Part shown: one piece after another, positions 30,130 through 39,378 of the stretch | Numbering within the stretch: the stretch's first letter is position 1 | Layout: each line of letters starts with the position of its first letter | Assembly (NCBI GenBank): GCA_947461435.1 | Contig: CANHLE010000004.1 | Span: 23,212-87,211, forward strand | Direction: 5' to 3' | DNA: 64,000 bases | DNA from: Paracoccaceae bacterium | GTDB taxonomy: Bacteria; Pseudomonadota; Alphaproteobacteria; Rhodobacterales; Rhodobacteraceae | Notes under the pieces: generated by a model | The model's database searches: none | What the model saw: only the letters and a program-made list of their open reading frames with translations | What the model was told of the DNA's origin: nothing | Program-made: the position numbers and the translations under genes

Positions 30130-31290
30130 ATGATCTGGCGAATACGCTGTATCTTTGCGTTTCAGGCCCTGGCTTTCGGAGCCTGGCTGCCGCGCATTCC
30201 GGAGGTGAAAGACGCGCTTGGTCTGTCGCCGTCTGTTCTGGCCCTTGTCCTGCTGGGTCTTCCGACCGGAATTTTGTTGACGCTGGGTGTTGCGGGAAAG
30301 ATCGTGGGATATTTTGGCCCGTCGGTGGCCCTGATCTGGTTGTTTCCGCCCTATCTTCTGGTTCTTGCGCTGCCGCCCTTCGCGCCGTCTGCGCTGTTGC
30401 TTTTTGCCGCCTTGGCCGCGCTTGGGGTGTTCATGTCCTTGGTCGAACTTGCCCAGAACCTTGTGGCCGACCAGATCGAAAAGGGCACCGGGCGCATGAT
30501 CATGTCGTCGTGCCATGGGTTTTGGAGCCTTGGCACCATGTCGGGCAGCATTCTGGGCGCGGGATTGGCGGGATGGGCGATTTCACCGCAACTTTCTTCG
30601 GCGGGGCTGACATTGGCCAGTCTGCCCCTGTCGGTGGGGTTGATCTGGGGCCTGCATCACAAGCTGAGGCTTTTGCCGCGCCCTGCCGCGCCGCCCCATG
30701 CCGCCGGACCCCGCTTTGCGCTGCCCGCTGTGCAGGTGATCAAGATCGGCGTCTTCGTTTTTGGCATCGCGCTGTGTGAGGGGGCGATGATGGATTGGGC
30801 GGCGCTGTACCTGCGCGATACCTTCGCGCTGGGCGCGGGTCTGGCGGGGCTGGGGCTGACGGTGTTTTCGGGTTTCATGACCTTGGGGCGGCTGCGCGGC
30901 GATGCGCTGCGGGCCCGACTTGGGGGCAGCCTTGCGGCGCAGGTGTGCGGCGGGACGGCGTTGATTGCGCTTTTGCTGCTGGTCCTGTCGCCCCACCCTG
31001 CCACGGCCTATCTGGCCTTGGTGTTCTTGGGGCTGGGGGCATCGATAGGGTTTCCGCTTGCCGTGTCATCCGCGTCGCAGATCGCCGGGCAAAAGGTGGA
31101 AACCACGGTTGCCTTTGTGACCTTCATGGCGCTTTTGGGGTTTCTGATCGGCCCGGTCATGATTGGTTTTGTGGCGGATGGTTACGGTCTGCGCTGGGGG
31201 CTGGCGTCTGTCGCGCTGCCCTTGCTGATCAGTTTTTCGATGACGCCCGCGTTGGGCGGCACGCGAAATCAGACCAAGCCGGCCACCTGA
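30130..31290 (+). CDS. MFS transporter (second of tandem pair)
   Basis: 386 aa paralogue of the preceding transporter, with the same landmarks (IMSSCHGFWSLGTMSG; DWAALYLRDTFALG) but clearly diverged, so not a recent duplication. The N-terminus starts at the first membrane helix (MIWRIRCIFAFQALAFG) with a very short cytoplasmic leader. The ATG at 30130 is 13 bp after the first gene; a GAGGA lies upstream. The last 22 bp overlap the convergent hydrolase gene. It could transport a related substrate, or the two could form a heteromeric unit; neither is shown. Confidence 0.86.
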   Translation: MIWRIRCIFAFQALAFGAWLPRIPEVKDALGLSPSVLALVLLGLPTGILLTLGVAGKIVGYFGPSVALIWLFPPYLLVLALPPFAPSALLLFAALAALGVFMSLVELAQNLVADQIEKGTGRMIMSSCHGFWSLGTMSGSILGAGLAGWAISPQLSSAGLTLASLPLSVGLIWGLHHKLRLLPRPAAPPHAAGPRFALPAVQVIKIGVFVFGIALCEGAMMDWAALYLRDTFALGAGLAGLGLTVFSGFMTLGRLRGDALRARLGGSLAAQVCGGTALIALLLLVLSPHPATAYLALVFLGLGASIGFPLAVSSASQIAGQKVETTVAFVTFMALLGFLIGPVMIGFVADGYGLRWGLASVALPLLISFSMTPALGGTRNQTKPAT

Positions 31291-31820
31291 TCTGCGCGGA
31301 CCAACTGGGCGAAATCGGCGCCCAAAAGCGACAAGGTTACCCGCAGAACCGTATTTGCATCGATGCGGCCGCCATCATGCGCCGGTATGTCGAACCCGAT
31401 CAACGCATCGCCGGGCAGAACAACCAAATACCCAAGATCAGAGGCCCAACGTGTTGTTGATGTGATGCAAAACGCCGCCACAGCGCCCACCAGAACAAGC
31501 CGACCGATCCTGTTTTGAATGAAATATTCGTGCAGTCCGGTGCCAGAAAAGGCCGAAGATCCTGATTTCCAGAACACAGGTTCGTCGCCGACTGGCCGCG
31601 CACAGTCCATCGGCTCGCCGCCGGGGGCGCCTTTGCGAAAGGGGGCTGCCGGATCTTTGTCGTCATGCAGGACATGGACGACGGGCAGACCGCGGGCGCG
31701 AAACAGCGCCAACAGGGCCGCAACATGGTCTTCGGCCTGCGGATTGGCCCGCTCTCGGCCGGAACGGGTGCGCTCGGCCATACCCTCTTGCATGTCGATG
31801 ATCAAAAGAGCGGTTTTCAT
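31269..31820 (-). CDS. Isochorismatase-family cysteine hydrolase (second)
   Basis: 183 aa. The catalytic triad of the family is present: D9 (IIDMQ), K85 (VFWKSGSSAF) and C118 (AFCITSTTRWA). It is the nearest relative of the upstream neighbour, with which it shares residue numbering exactly. Family members hydrolyse isochorismate, nicotinamide or N-carbamoyl compounds; substrate unknown. Its ATG overlaps the stop of the upstream hydrolase by 4 bp, so translation is coupled. The 3' end overlaps the convergent MFS gene. Confidence 0.88.
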   Translation of the reverse strand: MKTALLIIDMQEGMAERTRSGRERANPQAEDHVAALLALFRARGLPVVHVLHDDKDPAAPFRKGAPGGEPMDCARPVGDEPVFWKSGSSAFSGTGLHEYFIQNRIGRLVLVGAVAAFCITSTTRWASDLGYLVVLPGDALIGFDIPAHDGGRIDANTVLRVTLSLLGADFAQLVRADQVAGLV

Positions 31821-32374
31821 GGGGTCAGTTCCTGCACCACCTCGTCGCAGGTCACGATGCGGGCAAAGCCGCCATTCAGATTGGCGAGGGTCATCGCCAG
31901 CACCGTTTCGGCGGGCATCACGGTGCCATCGCGCAGGCTGCGTTGAAAGTTGATCAAGGCATCTTCAACCACCACGGCCGAAAAGCCCAAGTTTGCCGCC
32001 ATCCGGGTGCTGCTTTCAACGCACATGTTCGCTTCACCGCCGATGATCACCAGATCGGTCAGATTTTCTGCGCGCAAGTGGTCTTCAAGCCCGGTCCCGA
32101 TGAAGGCCGACGAGCCGGTCTTGATGAACACAGGCTCATCCTCGGTGGGCAGGGCGCAGGGCAGGGCGGCTGCGCCGGGTGAACCGGGCGCCATCGCGGC
32201 GCCCGGTTCCAATTCGTGATGATGCACATGAACGACCGGCAATCCCTTGGCGCGAAACGCCGCAAGGACAGCGGCGATCGTTGTCTGCGCCTTGGGGTTG
32301 GCCCAAGCGTAGCCTGCATCGCGCATGGCCAGCATGTCGCCTTGAACGTCGATGACAATCAACGCCCGGCGCAT
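31817..32374 (-). CDS. Isochorismatase-family cysteine hydrolase (first)
   Basis: 185 aa, catalytic residues D9, K85 and C118 in VIDVQ, FIKTGSSAF and NMCVESSTRMA. Tandem paralogue of the next gene; each would fold as a Rossmann-like cysteine hydrolase. It starts 3 bp after the DUF1993 gene and ends overlapping the second hydrolase, giving a compact operon DUF1993-hydrolase-hydrolase. The order suggests a small catabolic or detoxification step, but no substrate clue is present. Confidence 0.88.
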   Translation of the reverse strand: MRRALIVIDVQGDMLAMRDAGYAWANPKAQTTIAAVLAAFRAKGLPVVHVHHHELEPGAAMAPGSPGAAALPCALPTEDEPVFIKTGSSAFIGTGLEDHLRAENLTDLVIIGGEANMCVESSTRMAANLGFSAVVVEDALINFQRSLRDGTVMPAETVLAMTLANLNGGFARIVTCDEVVQELTP

Positions 32375-32377
32375 CGA

Positions 32378-32866
32378 TCATGCCCCCAAAAAGTCAGTCT
32401 TGCCGACGTCCACGCCGTTGGCACGCAGGATGCAGTGGGCCACGGACATGTGGAAATAGAAGTTCGGCACGGCATAGCTGGCCAAATATTGTGCGCCCAC
32501 GAAGGTAATTTCGCGCGGACCGGCTTTGATCGTGATGGTCCTGTCTTCCGCGCCGACAAAAGCGCTGTCAGGAACCGTGGCGATAAAGGCGAGGGTCTTG
32601 GCAATGCGGTCTTGCAGGTCTGCCAAGGTGGCTTCCTTGTCTTCAAAGACCGGATTGTCGAGGCCGCCCAAACGCGCCGCAGCGCCCTTGGCATGGTCGC
32701 AGCAAATCGTGATCTGGCGCCAGAACGGCAGCATATCGGCGATCAGGCGCAGGTTTGGAATGACGTCCGGTTTCATTTTCTTTGCGTCTTCAAAGGCCTG
32801 TGCCTTGGCAAGGATTTTGGACAAAGCGGTGAGGGAATGGGACATTGCTGGAACGGGCGATTGCAT
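32378..32866 (-). CDS. DUF1993 family protein (operon with hydrolases)
   Basis: 162 aa, second DUF1993 in the window (other at 18349-18834). The typical C-terminal VPNFYFHMSVAHCILRANGV and the VGAEDRTITIKAG stretch are present. Function unknown; some relatives are DinB-like helical bundles. It is the first gene of the minus-strand set followed by two cysteine hydrolases, with a 3-bp gap, and is divergent from the hemerythrin gene (112 bp). Starts at ATG 32866. Confidence 0.84.
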   Translation of the reverse strand: MQSPVPAMSHSLTALSKILAKAQAFEDAKKMKPDVIPNLRLIADMLPFWRQITICCDHAKGAAARLGGLDNPVFEDKEATLADLQDRIAKTLAFIATVPDSAFVGAEDRTITIKAGPREITFVGAQYLASYAVPNFYFHMSVAHCILRANGVDVGKTDFLGA

Positions 32867-32978
32867 GCGGCACCTTTTGGGTTGAATTTGGCGTCAGATG
32901 GCCGTTGTTCGTACCGGATTGCAAGGGAAAACGGATCTGTTCTGCATCGACCTTGTACTTTGTGAAAGGGCTTCACCG

Positions 32979-33554
32979 ATGGCCAAGAAAACACCCTTAT
33001 CCGAGGTCACTTTGGCTGCGCGCCGGGGGCTGCCAGAGGAGTTTCGCATCATTCTGGCGGACTATCCGAGGCAAAGTTGGCCCGATCATCGCGATTTCAA
33101 CGGTTTGGCGGCATTCTGGCTGGATCGGCACCTGAATTTCCGTCATGTCCTTGCCGTTCTGTCTGGCGATGTTCAATTGCGCCTTGACCGCAAGATTTCA
33201 CGCAGCGACCATGCCCAGCGGCTGCAACGGGTCGGCTCTGGCTTTTTGGGTGATCTGATCGGTCATCACCAGATCGAGGATCAAACGTATTTCCCCGAAC
33301 TTGCCCGGCTGGAGCCGCGTATTGCGCGCGGTTTTGACATGCTGGACGGCGATCATCATGATCTGCACGCCCTGATTGACCGCTTTGCGCGCGGGGCAAA
33401 CGAGGTGCTGGGGGCTGCGTCAGACCCCAAGGCGCATGAGGCGGCGGCCCGGTTTCTGGCGGATATCACGGTGTTTGAACGGATGCTTTTGCGGCATCTG
33501 ACCGATGAGGAAGACCTTGTGCTGCCGGTGGTCTTGAGACATCGGGTCGGCTAG
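32979..33554 (+). CDS. Hemerythrin-domain protein
   Basis: 191 aa helical bundle with a likely di-iron site. Candidate ligands, in order, are H51/H56, H96-x3-E100 (HHQIE), H126-x3-H130 (HHDLH) and H173-x4-E178 (HLTDEE), which is the family pattern with Glu in place of the usual last Asp. Such proteins bind oxygen or nitric oxide or sense redox state; role unknown here. ATG at 32979 (MAKKTPLSEV), 112 bp from the divergent DUF1993 operon, with which it may share regulation. It is followed by argF on the other strand. Confidence 0.85.
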   Translation: MAKKTPLSEVTLAARRGLPEEFRIILADYPRQSWPDHRDFNGLAAFWLDRHLNFRHVLAVLSGDVQLRLDRKISRSDHAQRLQRVGSGFLGDLIGHHQIEDQTYFPELARLEPRIARGFDMLDGDHHDLHALIDRFARGANEVLGAASDPKAHEAAARFLADITVFERMLLRHLTDEEDLVLPVVLRHRVG

Positions 33555-33616
33555 GCGATGCCCGGCGCCAGCCATCGGCGCCGGGACGACTATGCGAGGG
33601 CGGGTCTGGGGGTGCT

Positions 33617-34543
33617 TTAAACCCCCAAGCACCAGCGCAAGATCGCCTTTTGCGCATGCAAGCGGTTTTCCGATTCATCGAAAATCACCGATTGCGGCCC
33701 GTCCATCACCTCGGACGACGCCTCTTCGTTGCGGTGGGCGGGCAGGCAATGCATGAACAGGGCGTCGGGTTTGCCCGCGCCCATCATGGACGCGTTCACC
33801 TGATAGGGGCGCAGTTGGTTGTGCCGCCGTTCGCGGGCGGATTCGGGATCGTGCATCGACACCCAAGTGTCGGTGACAATCGCGTCGGCCCCTGCTGCCG
33901 CTGTCAGCGGATCGCGCGTGATGTTGATCTTTGATCCTTTTGAGCGGGCGAATTCAACCGCCTTGGGGTTCGGGTCAAGCGTTTCGGGCCCAGTGAAGGT
34001 GAGATCAAAGCCGAACTGTCCGGCCGCATGAAGCCACGAGGTGCACACATTGTTGCCATCGCCCGACCAGACGAATTTTCGACCCGCCACGGAACCGCGG
34101 TGCTGTTCGTAGGTCAGAACATCCGCCATGATCTGGCACGGATGCGAGGTGTCGGTCAGCCCGTTGATGACGGGGACGGTGGCATGTTCTGCCATCTCGT
34201 GCAGGGTCGCCTCTTCAAAGGTGCGCAGCATGATCAGATCGACATAGCGCGACAAGACGCGGGCGGTGTCGGCAATGCTTTCGCCATGGCCCAGTTGCAT
34301 TTCCTTGCCCGACAAGATCATGGTCTGCCCCCCCATCTGGCGCACGCCCACATCAAAGGACACGCGCGTGCGGGTTGAGGGCTTTTCGAAGATCAGGGCA
34401 ACCATGCGGCCGGCGAGCGGCTGAACCTCGTCGAGGGTGCCCTTTGGTTTGCCGTGGCGCGCGTCTTTCATGGCTTTGGCCTGATCGATCATAAACCGCA
34501 GATCGGCGGGGGCAGTCTGGTGGATGTCTAGAAAATGATTCAT
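33617..34543 (-). CDS. argF: Ornithine carbamoyltransferase
   Basis: 308 aa enzyme making citrulline from ornithine and carbamoyl phosphate (carB product). The carbamoyl-phosphate loop [10 protein letters not shown], the [11 protein letters not shown] region and the [10 protein letters not shown] motif (active-site Cys) are intact. Length matches the family. The ATG at 34543 ([10 protein letters not shown]) is chosen; the open frame extends further but that tail is unlikely. It belongs to the argD-GNAT-argF group on the minus strand, with 55 bp between the GNAT gene and argF. Confidence 0.96.
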   Translation of the reverse strand: MNHFLDIHQTAPADLRFMIDQAKAMKDARHGKPKGTLDEVQPLAGRMVALIFEKPSTRTRVSFDVGVRQMGGQTMILSGKEMQLGHGESIADTARVLSRYVDLIMLRTFEEATLHEMAEHATVPVINGLTDTSHPCQIMADVLTYEQHRGSVAGRKFVWSGDGNNVCTSWLHAAGQFGFDLTFTGPETLDPNPKAVEFARSKGSKINITRDPLTAAAGADAIVTDTWVSMHDPESARERRHNQLRPYQVNASMMGAGKPDALFMHCLPAHRNEEASSEVMDGPQSVIFDESENRLHAQKAILRWCLGV

Positions 34544-34598
34544 GTCGGTCTCTGAAAAGGGAAGTCGTGGGGCGCTGGCCCCCGGACGTCCGGGATGT

Positions 34599-35108
34599 TT
34601 ACGCCAGAATGAAAGGGTCAAAGCGCATGACAAGCGTCATGTCGCCGTCGCCGTCGAGCCGAAGGGCCACGTCGCGAAAGCCCGCTCGTCGGTAGGCCCG
34701 CACGGCGCGTTCGTTGTCTGGGTCGGGGTCGATCACCGCTTCGGGGGCGCCTTTGCCCAACAGGTGGCGCGCATACAGCGCCAACATGGCGCTGCCGTGG
34801 CCTTTGCCCACCATGTCCACCGGGCCCACCAGACAATCAACGCCCATGGTGCCGGCCGGGAAATCTGCGAAATGCGGCGCGCCGGCGGGCCATTGGTGGA
34901 CCGGATAGCTTTGCAGATAGCCAAAGGGCCTGTTGTCGCAACTGGCGATCATTTGGTCCATCAGTGGTTCGTCCAGATCCGCGGTTACAAGGGCCAGCTG
35001 TTCGTCCGTCTCGCCCCACCATTGGCGCGCATGGTCTGTGGCCAGCCATTGCGCCATCATCGGCCGATCGTCCCGGACGAAGGGGCGCAGGGTATAGTCA
35101 TGCGCCAT
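34599..35108 (-). CDS. GNAT acetyltransferase between argD and argF
   Basis: 169 aa acetyltransferase of the AAC(6')-like GNAT group: [18 protein letters not shown] at the start of the fold, [21 protein letters not shown] for acetyl-CoA binding, and [18 protein letters not shown] as the C-terminal signature. Substrate unknown; the aminoglycoside link is by fold only. The gene overlaps the 3' end of argD by 11 bp and sits inside the arginine operon, so a role linked to arginine or polyamine metabolism is possible. ATG at 35108 (MAHDYTLRP). Confidence 0.82.
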   Translation of the reverse strand: MAHDYTLRPFVRDDRPMMAQWLATDHARQWWGETDEQLALVTADLDEPLMDQMIASCDNRPFGYLQSYPVHQWPAGAPHFADFPAGTMGVDCLVGPVDMVGKGHGSAMLALYARHLLGKGAPEAVIDPDPDNERAVRAYRRAGFRDVALRLDGDGDMTLVMRFDPFILA

Positions 35109-36273
35109 GTTCCACCGCAGTTGCAGCCCGGTCAAGCCGGGCCAGCGCTTCGGCGATGTCGGCGTCTGGGATGTTGAGCGCGGGCAAAAGCCGGATCACA
35201 TTGTCAGCGGCCGGAACGGTCAGCAGATGCTGGTCGTAGTTCGCCTTGACGATGTCGGTGTTGGTCATCTTGCATTTGAGCCCCAAGATCAGGCCTTGAC
35301 CGCGCAGACTGTCATAGACGGCGGGGTGGCGCGCCACGAGGCTTTGCAGCCCTTGGGCAAACAGGGCGGCCTTGCGGTTGACGGCGGCCAGAAACCCATC
35401 GTCCGAGACGATGTCCATGACCTTTGCGCCCACGGCGCAGGCCAAAGGGTTGCCGCCATAGGTGGAGCCGTGGGTGCCCGCAACCATGCCGCTGGCGGCC
35501 TCTTCCGTGGCCAAGACGGCCCCCAAAGGAAAGCCGCCACCAATGCCTTTGGCGACCATCATGATATCGGGAGTCACGCCGGCCCATTCATGAGCAAAGA
35601 GTTTGCCAGACCGGCCCATACCACATTGCACCTCGTCGAAAATCAGCAAGGCCCCGTGTTCATCGCACAGATCGCGCAGGCCTTTCAGGCAGGCGTCGGG
35701 CAAGGTGCGGATGCCGCCTTCGCCTTGGATGGGTTCAATCATGACCGCGCAGCTCTGATCGGTAACGGCTGCGCGCAGCGCTGCGTGATCGCCAAACGCG
35801 ATCTGCCGGAACCCCGGCATCAGCGGGCCAAACCCCTTGACCATCTTTTCGGCACCAGAGGCCGCGATGGCGGCGGTTGACCTGCCATGAAACGCGCCTT
35901 CAAAGGTGATGATCTCGGCGCGGGGGGTGCCTTTGTCGTAATGATATTTGCGTGCCATCTTGATGGCCAGCTCGCAGGCCTCGGTCCCCGAGTTGGTGAA
36001 GAACACCGTATCGGCAAAGGTCTTGTCCACCAGTTGCAGGGCCAGCCGTTCCTGCTGGGGAATGCGGTACAGGTTTGACACGTGCCACAGCTGCTGCGCC
36101 TGTTGGGTCAGGGCTTCCACCAGATCGGGATTTGCGTGGCCAAGGGCGTTGACCGCGATCCCGGCCCCAAGGTCAAGGTATCGGTTGCCGTCGTCTGTGG
36201 TCAGCCAAGAGCCTTCGCCCTTTACAAAGGACAGCGGTGCACGGTTGTAGGTGGGCAAAACGACAGGGATCAT
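35098..36273 (-). CDS. argD: Acetylornithine aminotransferase
   Basis: 391 aa class III PLP aminotransferase converting N-acetylglutamate semialdehyde to acetylornithine; the enzyme often also serves lysine synthesis. Visible are the [16 protein letters not shown] phosphate-binding region, the [15 protein letters not shown] aspartate loop and the PLP lysine in [15 protein letters not shown]. Starts at ATG 36273 ([13 protein letters not shown]). First gene of the argD-GNAT-argF operon; the 227 bp upstream to the next gene hold a small GACGCT/AGCGTC hairpin. Confidence 0.95.
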   Translation of the reverse strand: MIPVVLPTYNRAPLSFVKGEGSWLTTDDGNRYLDLGAGIAVNALGHANPDLVEALTQQAQQLWHVSNLYRIPQQERLALQLVDKTFADTVFFTNSGTEACELAIKMARKYHYDKGTPRAEIITFEGAFHGRSTAAIAASGAEKMVKGFGPLMPGFRQIAFGDHAALRAAVTDQSCAVMIEPIQGEGGIRTLPDACLKGLRDLCDEHGALLIFDEVQCGMGRSGKLFAHEWAGVTPDIMMVAKGIGGGFPLGAVLATEEAASGMVAGTHGSTYGGNPLACAVGAKVMDIVSDDGFLAAVNRKAALFAQGLQSLVARHPAVYDSLRGQGLILGLKCKMTNTDIVKANYDQHLLTVPAADNVIRLLPALNIPDADIAEALARLDRAATAVEHGA

Positions 36274-36500
36274 GGTGAGGTTCCTATTGCGAAGGCAAAG
36301 GGGTGCCAAAGCCTGCAAGAAAGGTCAACTAGGGAGTTGGAGTCTGGCCAAAGGGCCACGTCAGTTCCGCGCGGACGCTGTTAGCGTCGACGTCGCAGAA
36401 GGCGGAAAGGCGAACCTGTGGTTGTCATCGCGCGATCTTAGCAGTCTGGCACACATGGGGGAAGGGGAAAGTCCTTGGCCCGCGTTGGCCTAGCTTGCCA

Positions 36501-37640
36501 TCACGTGGCGCAGATTTCGGCCAGCATCTGGATGATGGGCGGATAGTAGCTGCTGAAATACCCATCTTCGGTGTCGAGCACAGACAAGAAGACGGCCACA
36601 CGGCCTGTTGTCATATCGGCCAGCATGTACTGACCGCCATATCCCCCATGACCGAGCCAGCGGCCCGAGGTGTTGAACTGGTTGGAGTACCGCAAATTGC
36701 TGCGCGGCGGCGGCATGGGGACCCCCCGACCAAGGGTTTCGTCCAAGAAAGCGGAAGATCCGAACTGCGATCCGTTCACCCCCGCCCCGCGCCGCGCGAT
36801 CAAAAGGCCATAGCGGGCCAGATCGCGCGCCGTGACGCAAAGACCGCCATTCATCAGCGGAAAACCGGTGCGGTCGCCTGCCGCATGGATGGCGCCTTCA
36901 ACCCCGGCAGCATCGGCCAGATCGGCCAGATAATCCGACATCCGCCGGCCGCTCACCTCTTCGGCGACGGCGGCCAGAACATCGGTGTTTGCGCTGCGGT
37001 ACATGCAGAACCGCGTTGGATTGGCGGTGGTCGTGGTGCCCGGATCAAGGCCAATTCCGGCCAAAAAGGCCTTGCCATCCTGTTCGGGCCCGGAGGGGAG
37101 CCGCATGCCGGTGGCCGCCTCGTGGTGAAAGACCATGGCGTCGGGGTTGAGGTAGTCTTCGTCATAGGCGTTGTTCACGTTCATGTCTGCGATGTCTTGC
37201 AAAGGTGCCGCGCTGTATCCGGCGCCGAGCCAAGGCAGGTAATGCCCGGCGGTCTTGTTCAGGTCCAAAGACCCAGACTCGCGAAGCCCCCCGAGGACCA
37301 GGTTCATCACGGTCTTGGAAATGGACATGATGGAATGAGGTTGATGGGGACCGAAATCAGCGGCGTAGCGTTCGTACAGGATCTTGTTGCCTTCGGCGAC
37401 GACCATGCCGGAAAACCATGGGTTTGCGCAAAGCCGCGCCACATCTTCGCGTTGGGCGATGGCTTGATCGGTCGACAGGCGCAGATCCAGCACGGCGGCG
37501 GCGCGAAAGGACTGCACGTATCGTGACAGACTGTGCAGATTGTGAAAGCCATGGCGTCGATGCGGCGCTGAATTCCAACGCGGGCGGGCGTCTGACCCGA
37601 CAAGAAGATCGGGATTTGGGGAATGCGTCGCCTGTGTCAT
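36501..37640 (-). CDS. Serine beta-lactamase-like hydrolase
   Basis: 379 aa of the class C beta-lactamase/6-aminohexanoate-dimer hydrolase group. The nucleophile motif is SISK (S-x-x-K), the second motif is in MYRSANTDVLAAV and the C-terminal HGGYGGQYMLAD stands in for the KTG-like box. No signal peptide is evident, so a cytoplasmic esterase or amidase is more likely than a true beta-lactamase. ATG at 37640 (MTQATHSPNP) is used; the frame continues upstream, antisense to gcrA, and that part is not credible as protein. It is divergent from gcrA (256 bp). Confidence 0.83.
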   Translation of the reverse strand: MTQATHSPNPDLLVGSDARPRWNSAPHRRHGFHNLHSLSRYVQSFRAAAVLDLRLSTDQAIAQREDVARLCANPWFSGMVVAEGNKILYERYAADFGPHQPHSIMSISKTVMNLVLGGLRESGSLDLNKTAGHYLPWLGAGYSAAPLQDIADMNVNNAYDEDYLNPDAMVFHHEAATGMRLPSGPEQDGKAFLAGIGLDPGTTTTANPTRFCMYRSANTDVLAAVAEEVSGRRMSDYLADLADAAGVEGAIHAAGDRTGFPLMNGGLCVTARDLARYGLLIARRGAGVNGSQFGSSAFLDETLGRGVPMPPPRSNLRYSNQFNTSGRWLGHGGYGGQYMLADMTTGRVAVFLSVLDTEDGYFSSYYPPIIQMLAEICAT

Positions 37641-37896
37641 GCGTTTTGTCCTTTGATCAGGGCAAAGCCTAACGCGCAACGGGGCCAAACGGCAAGCCGC
37701 GATGCCAGAGGGTTCAGGGCAAATCGAGCGCACTCTTTCGCGGGGCCTGCAGACTTTGGCGCGCAAACGGCCATCGACCGCTTGCAAAGGCGGCTTTGGC
37801 CTTGTATCCGCTTTGCCCGGGGATAGACTTGCGTAGTGCACGGCGTCGCCCCCGAAAAAAGGGGCAAATTTGGGCCTCAAACCAGCGGAGACGACA

Positions 37897-38511
37897 ATGT
37901 CCTGGACCGACGAACGGGTCGAGACCCTGAAGCGCATGTGGGCCGAAGGCCAGTCGGCCAGCCAGATTGCCAAGGAACTTGGCGGTGTGACGCGCAACGC
38001 CGTGATCGGCAAGGTGCACCGTTTGGGCCTGTCCAACCGCGTCGGCGGATCTGACAAGGACGAAGGTGAGCCCGAAATCGCCCCGACACCGAGCAAGCCA
38101 GAGGTTGCCGTTCCCCCCCGGGTTGAACCGGCCGCTGCCCGCGCAGAACCGGCGCCGCGCCCCGCAGCGCCGCCCGCGCCCGAGCGTCCGGCCCCTGCCG
38201 CTGCGGCCACAATCGCGCCCATTCCCTTGCGCAAGGCCATTATTCCTGCGGGGCAGCCTTTGCCGCCGCAGCCGTCGTTGAATGAGATATCGCCAGAAGC
38301 CTTGGCTTCGGTGCGGGAAGTTGAAAAGCGGGCCAAGCGTCTGACCTTGATGGAACTGACCGAACGCACCTGCAAATGGCCGGTGGGCGACCCCGCAACC
38401 GAAGATTTCTGGTTTTGCGGCCTGCCGTCGGTTGCCGGAAAACCCTATTGCGAGGCCCATGTCGGCGTGGCGTTCCAGCCGATGAGCGCGCGGCGCGATC
38501 GCCGGCGGTAG
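37897..38511 (+). CDS. gcrA: GcrA cell-cycle regulator
   Basis: 204 aa. The N-terminal helix-turn-helix-like domain (SWTDERVETLKRMWAEGQ, SASQIAKELGGVTRNAVIGK) is diagnostic of GcrA, which with sigma-70 activates promoters carrying CcrM-methylated GANTC sites in Alphaproteobacteria. A Pro/Ala-rich linker (about residues 60-115) leads to the conserved C-terminal sigma-interacting part with TERTCKWPVGDP and FCGLPSVAGKPYCEAH. ATG at 37897 with GGAG upstream. A very strong terminator follows within 24 bp. Confidence 0.95.
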   Translation: MSWTDERVETLKRMWAEGQSASQIAKELGGVTRNAVIGKVHRLGLSNRVGGSDKDEGEPEIAPTPSKPEVAVPPRVEPAAARAEPAPRPAAPPAPERPAPAAAATIAPIPLRKAIIPAGQPLPPQPSLNEISPEALASVREVEKRAKRLTLMELTERTCKWPVGDPATEDFWFCGLPSVAGKPYCEAHVGVAFQPMSARRDRRR

Positions 38512-38534
38512 GGACCGTCACGGATTGACCCTAT

Positions 38535-38568
38535 GGAAAAGGCCGCCGGATTTTCGGCGGCCTTTTCC
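38535..38568. terminator. Strong bidirectional terminator after gcrA
   Basis: Perfect 14-bp stem GGAAAAGGCCGCCG/CGGCGGCCTTTTCC, 6-nt loop GATTTT, with T-rich ends on both strands. It lies between gcrA (+) and the convergent membrane protein gene. Confidence 0.92.
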
Positions 38569-38592
38569 ATTTCATCTGTTGGTGCCAAAGGA

Positions 38593-39378
38593 TCAAAAGC
38601 GCAAGAAGGGTTGCCCGGCCAAGGCTTGCACATAAAGGCCCAGCGTAAGCGCGGCCCACAGGCAGGCCGCAAGGCGCAGCCAAAGATGAGACTGCCGCGC
38701 GCCACGCACCCCGAGGGCAAGAATGGGCAGACCTTGCATCGCGTGCAGCGCCACAAAATGCGCGGCCCGCAGATCACCCACGCTGGCGGACCAGCCCAGA
38801 AGGGGCAAGACGGCACCATTCGGACCCGGATCGCCAATAAAATGGCCCGGCAGGCTGCTCATGGTTCCGGCGGTGATCATGGTCAGGATAAAGCTGAGCC
38901 CAAAGCCCACGACGATCGCTTCGCGCATCAAGGGGGTGAAGGCGGCCGCCTTGTCGCGCCAAACCAGCCCGCCGATCACGGCGACCCCGATCACCAACGA
39001 CACAGCGCCGATCCCCATCAGCCCATACATTGCCTGATGAAACGGCGTGCCGTCATTGTAGTGCGACCCTTGCCCCTGCGCCGCCTGCGCGGTGATGTAC
39101 AGCGCCTCAAACAACATGGAGGCGGCCATGATATGCACGACGATGGTCAGGGTGCGACCTTGGCCATAGGGGGGGCTTAAGCGCGCCACGACAAAAGCCA
39201 GAGTGCTGAAAAGGACGACGAAGGAGATATTGAATTTCAAGGGTTTGATCCAGACAGCGATGCCTTGAAAGGTGCGCGTGTCGAAGGCTGCCCAAATCAG
39301 ACAAAGTGCAACCAAGGCAAGGGAAAGGGCCGTTAATGCCCACAATCCCCGCAAGGGCGTTTTTGCGATTGCGTTCAT
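38593..39378 (-). CDS. Conserved multi-pass membrane protein
   Basis: 261 aa, about seven hydrophobic helices (e.g. LWALTALSLALVALCLIWA, FNISFVVLFSTLAFVVA, ALYITAQAAQGQGS loop), with a HALHAMQGLP-like histidine in the penultimate helix (FVALHAMQGLPILALG). No family name assigned. Overlaps the upstream ABA4-like gene by 4 bp (ATGA), so it is co-translated with it, and the pair is divergent from a TetR regulator. A role related to the ABA4-like partner is likely; nothing more can be inferred. Confidence 0.78.
   Translation of the reverse strand: MNAIAKTPLRGLWALTALSLALVALCLIWAAFDTRTFQGIAVWIKPLKFNISFVVLFSTLAFVVARLSPPYGQGRTLTIVVHIMAASMLFEALYITAQAAQGQGSHYNDGTPFHQAMYGLMGIGAVSLVIGVAVIGGLVWRDKAAAFTPLMREAIVVGFGLSFILTMITAGTMSSLPGHFIGDPGPNGAVLPLLGWSASVGDLRAAHFVALHAMQGLPILALGVRGARQSHLWLRLAACLWAALTLGLYVQALAGQPFLRF

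Noticed and set aside
37641..38375. N-terminal extension of the serine hydrolase
   Set aside because: The extra 245 codons are antisense to gcrA and low-complexity; the family start is at 37640.
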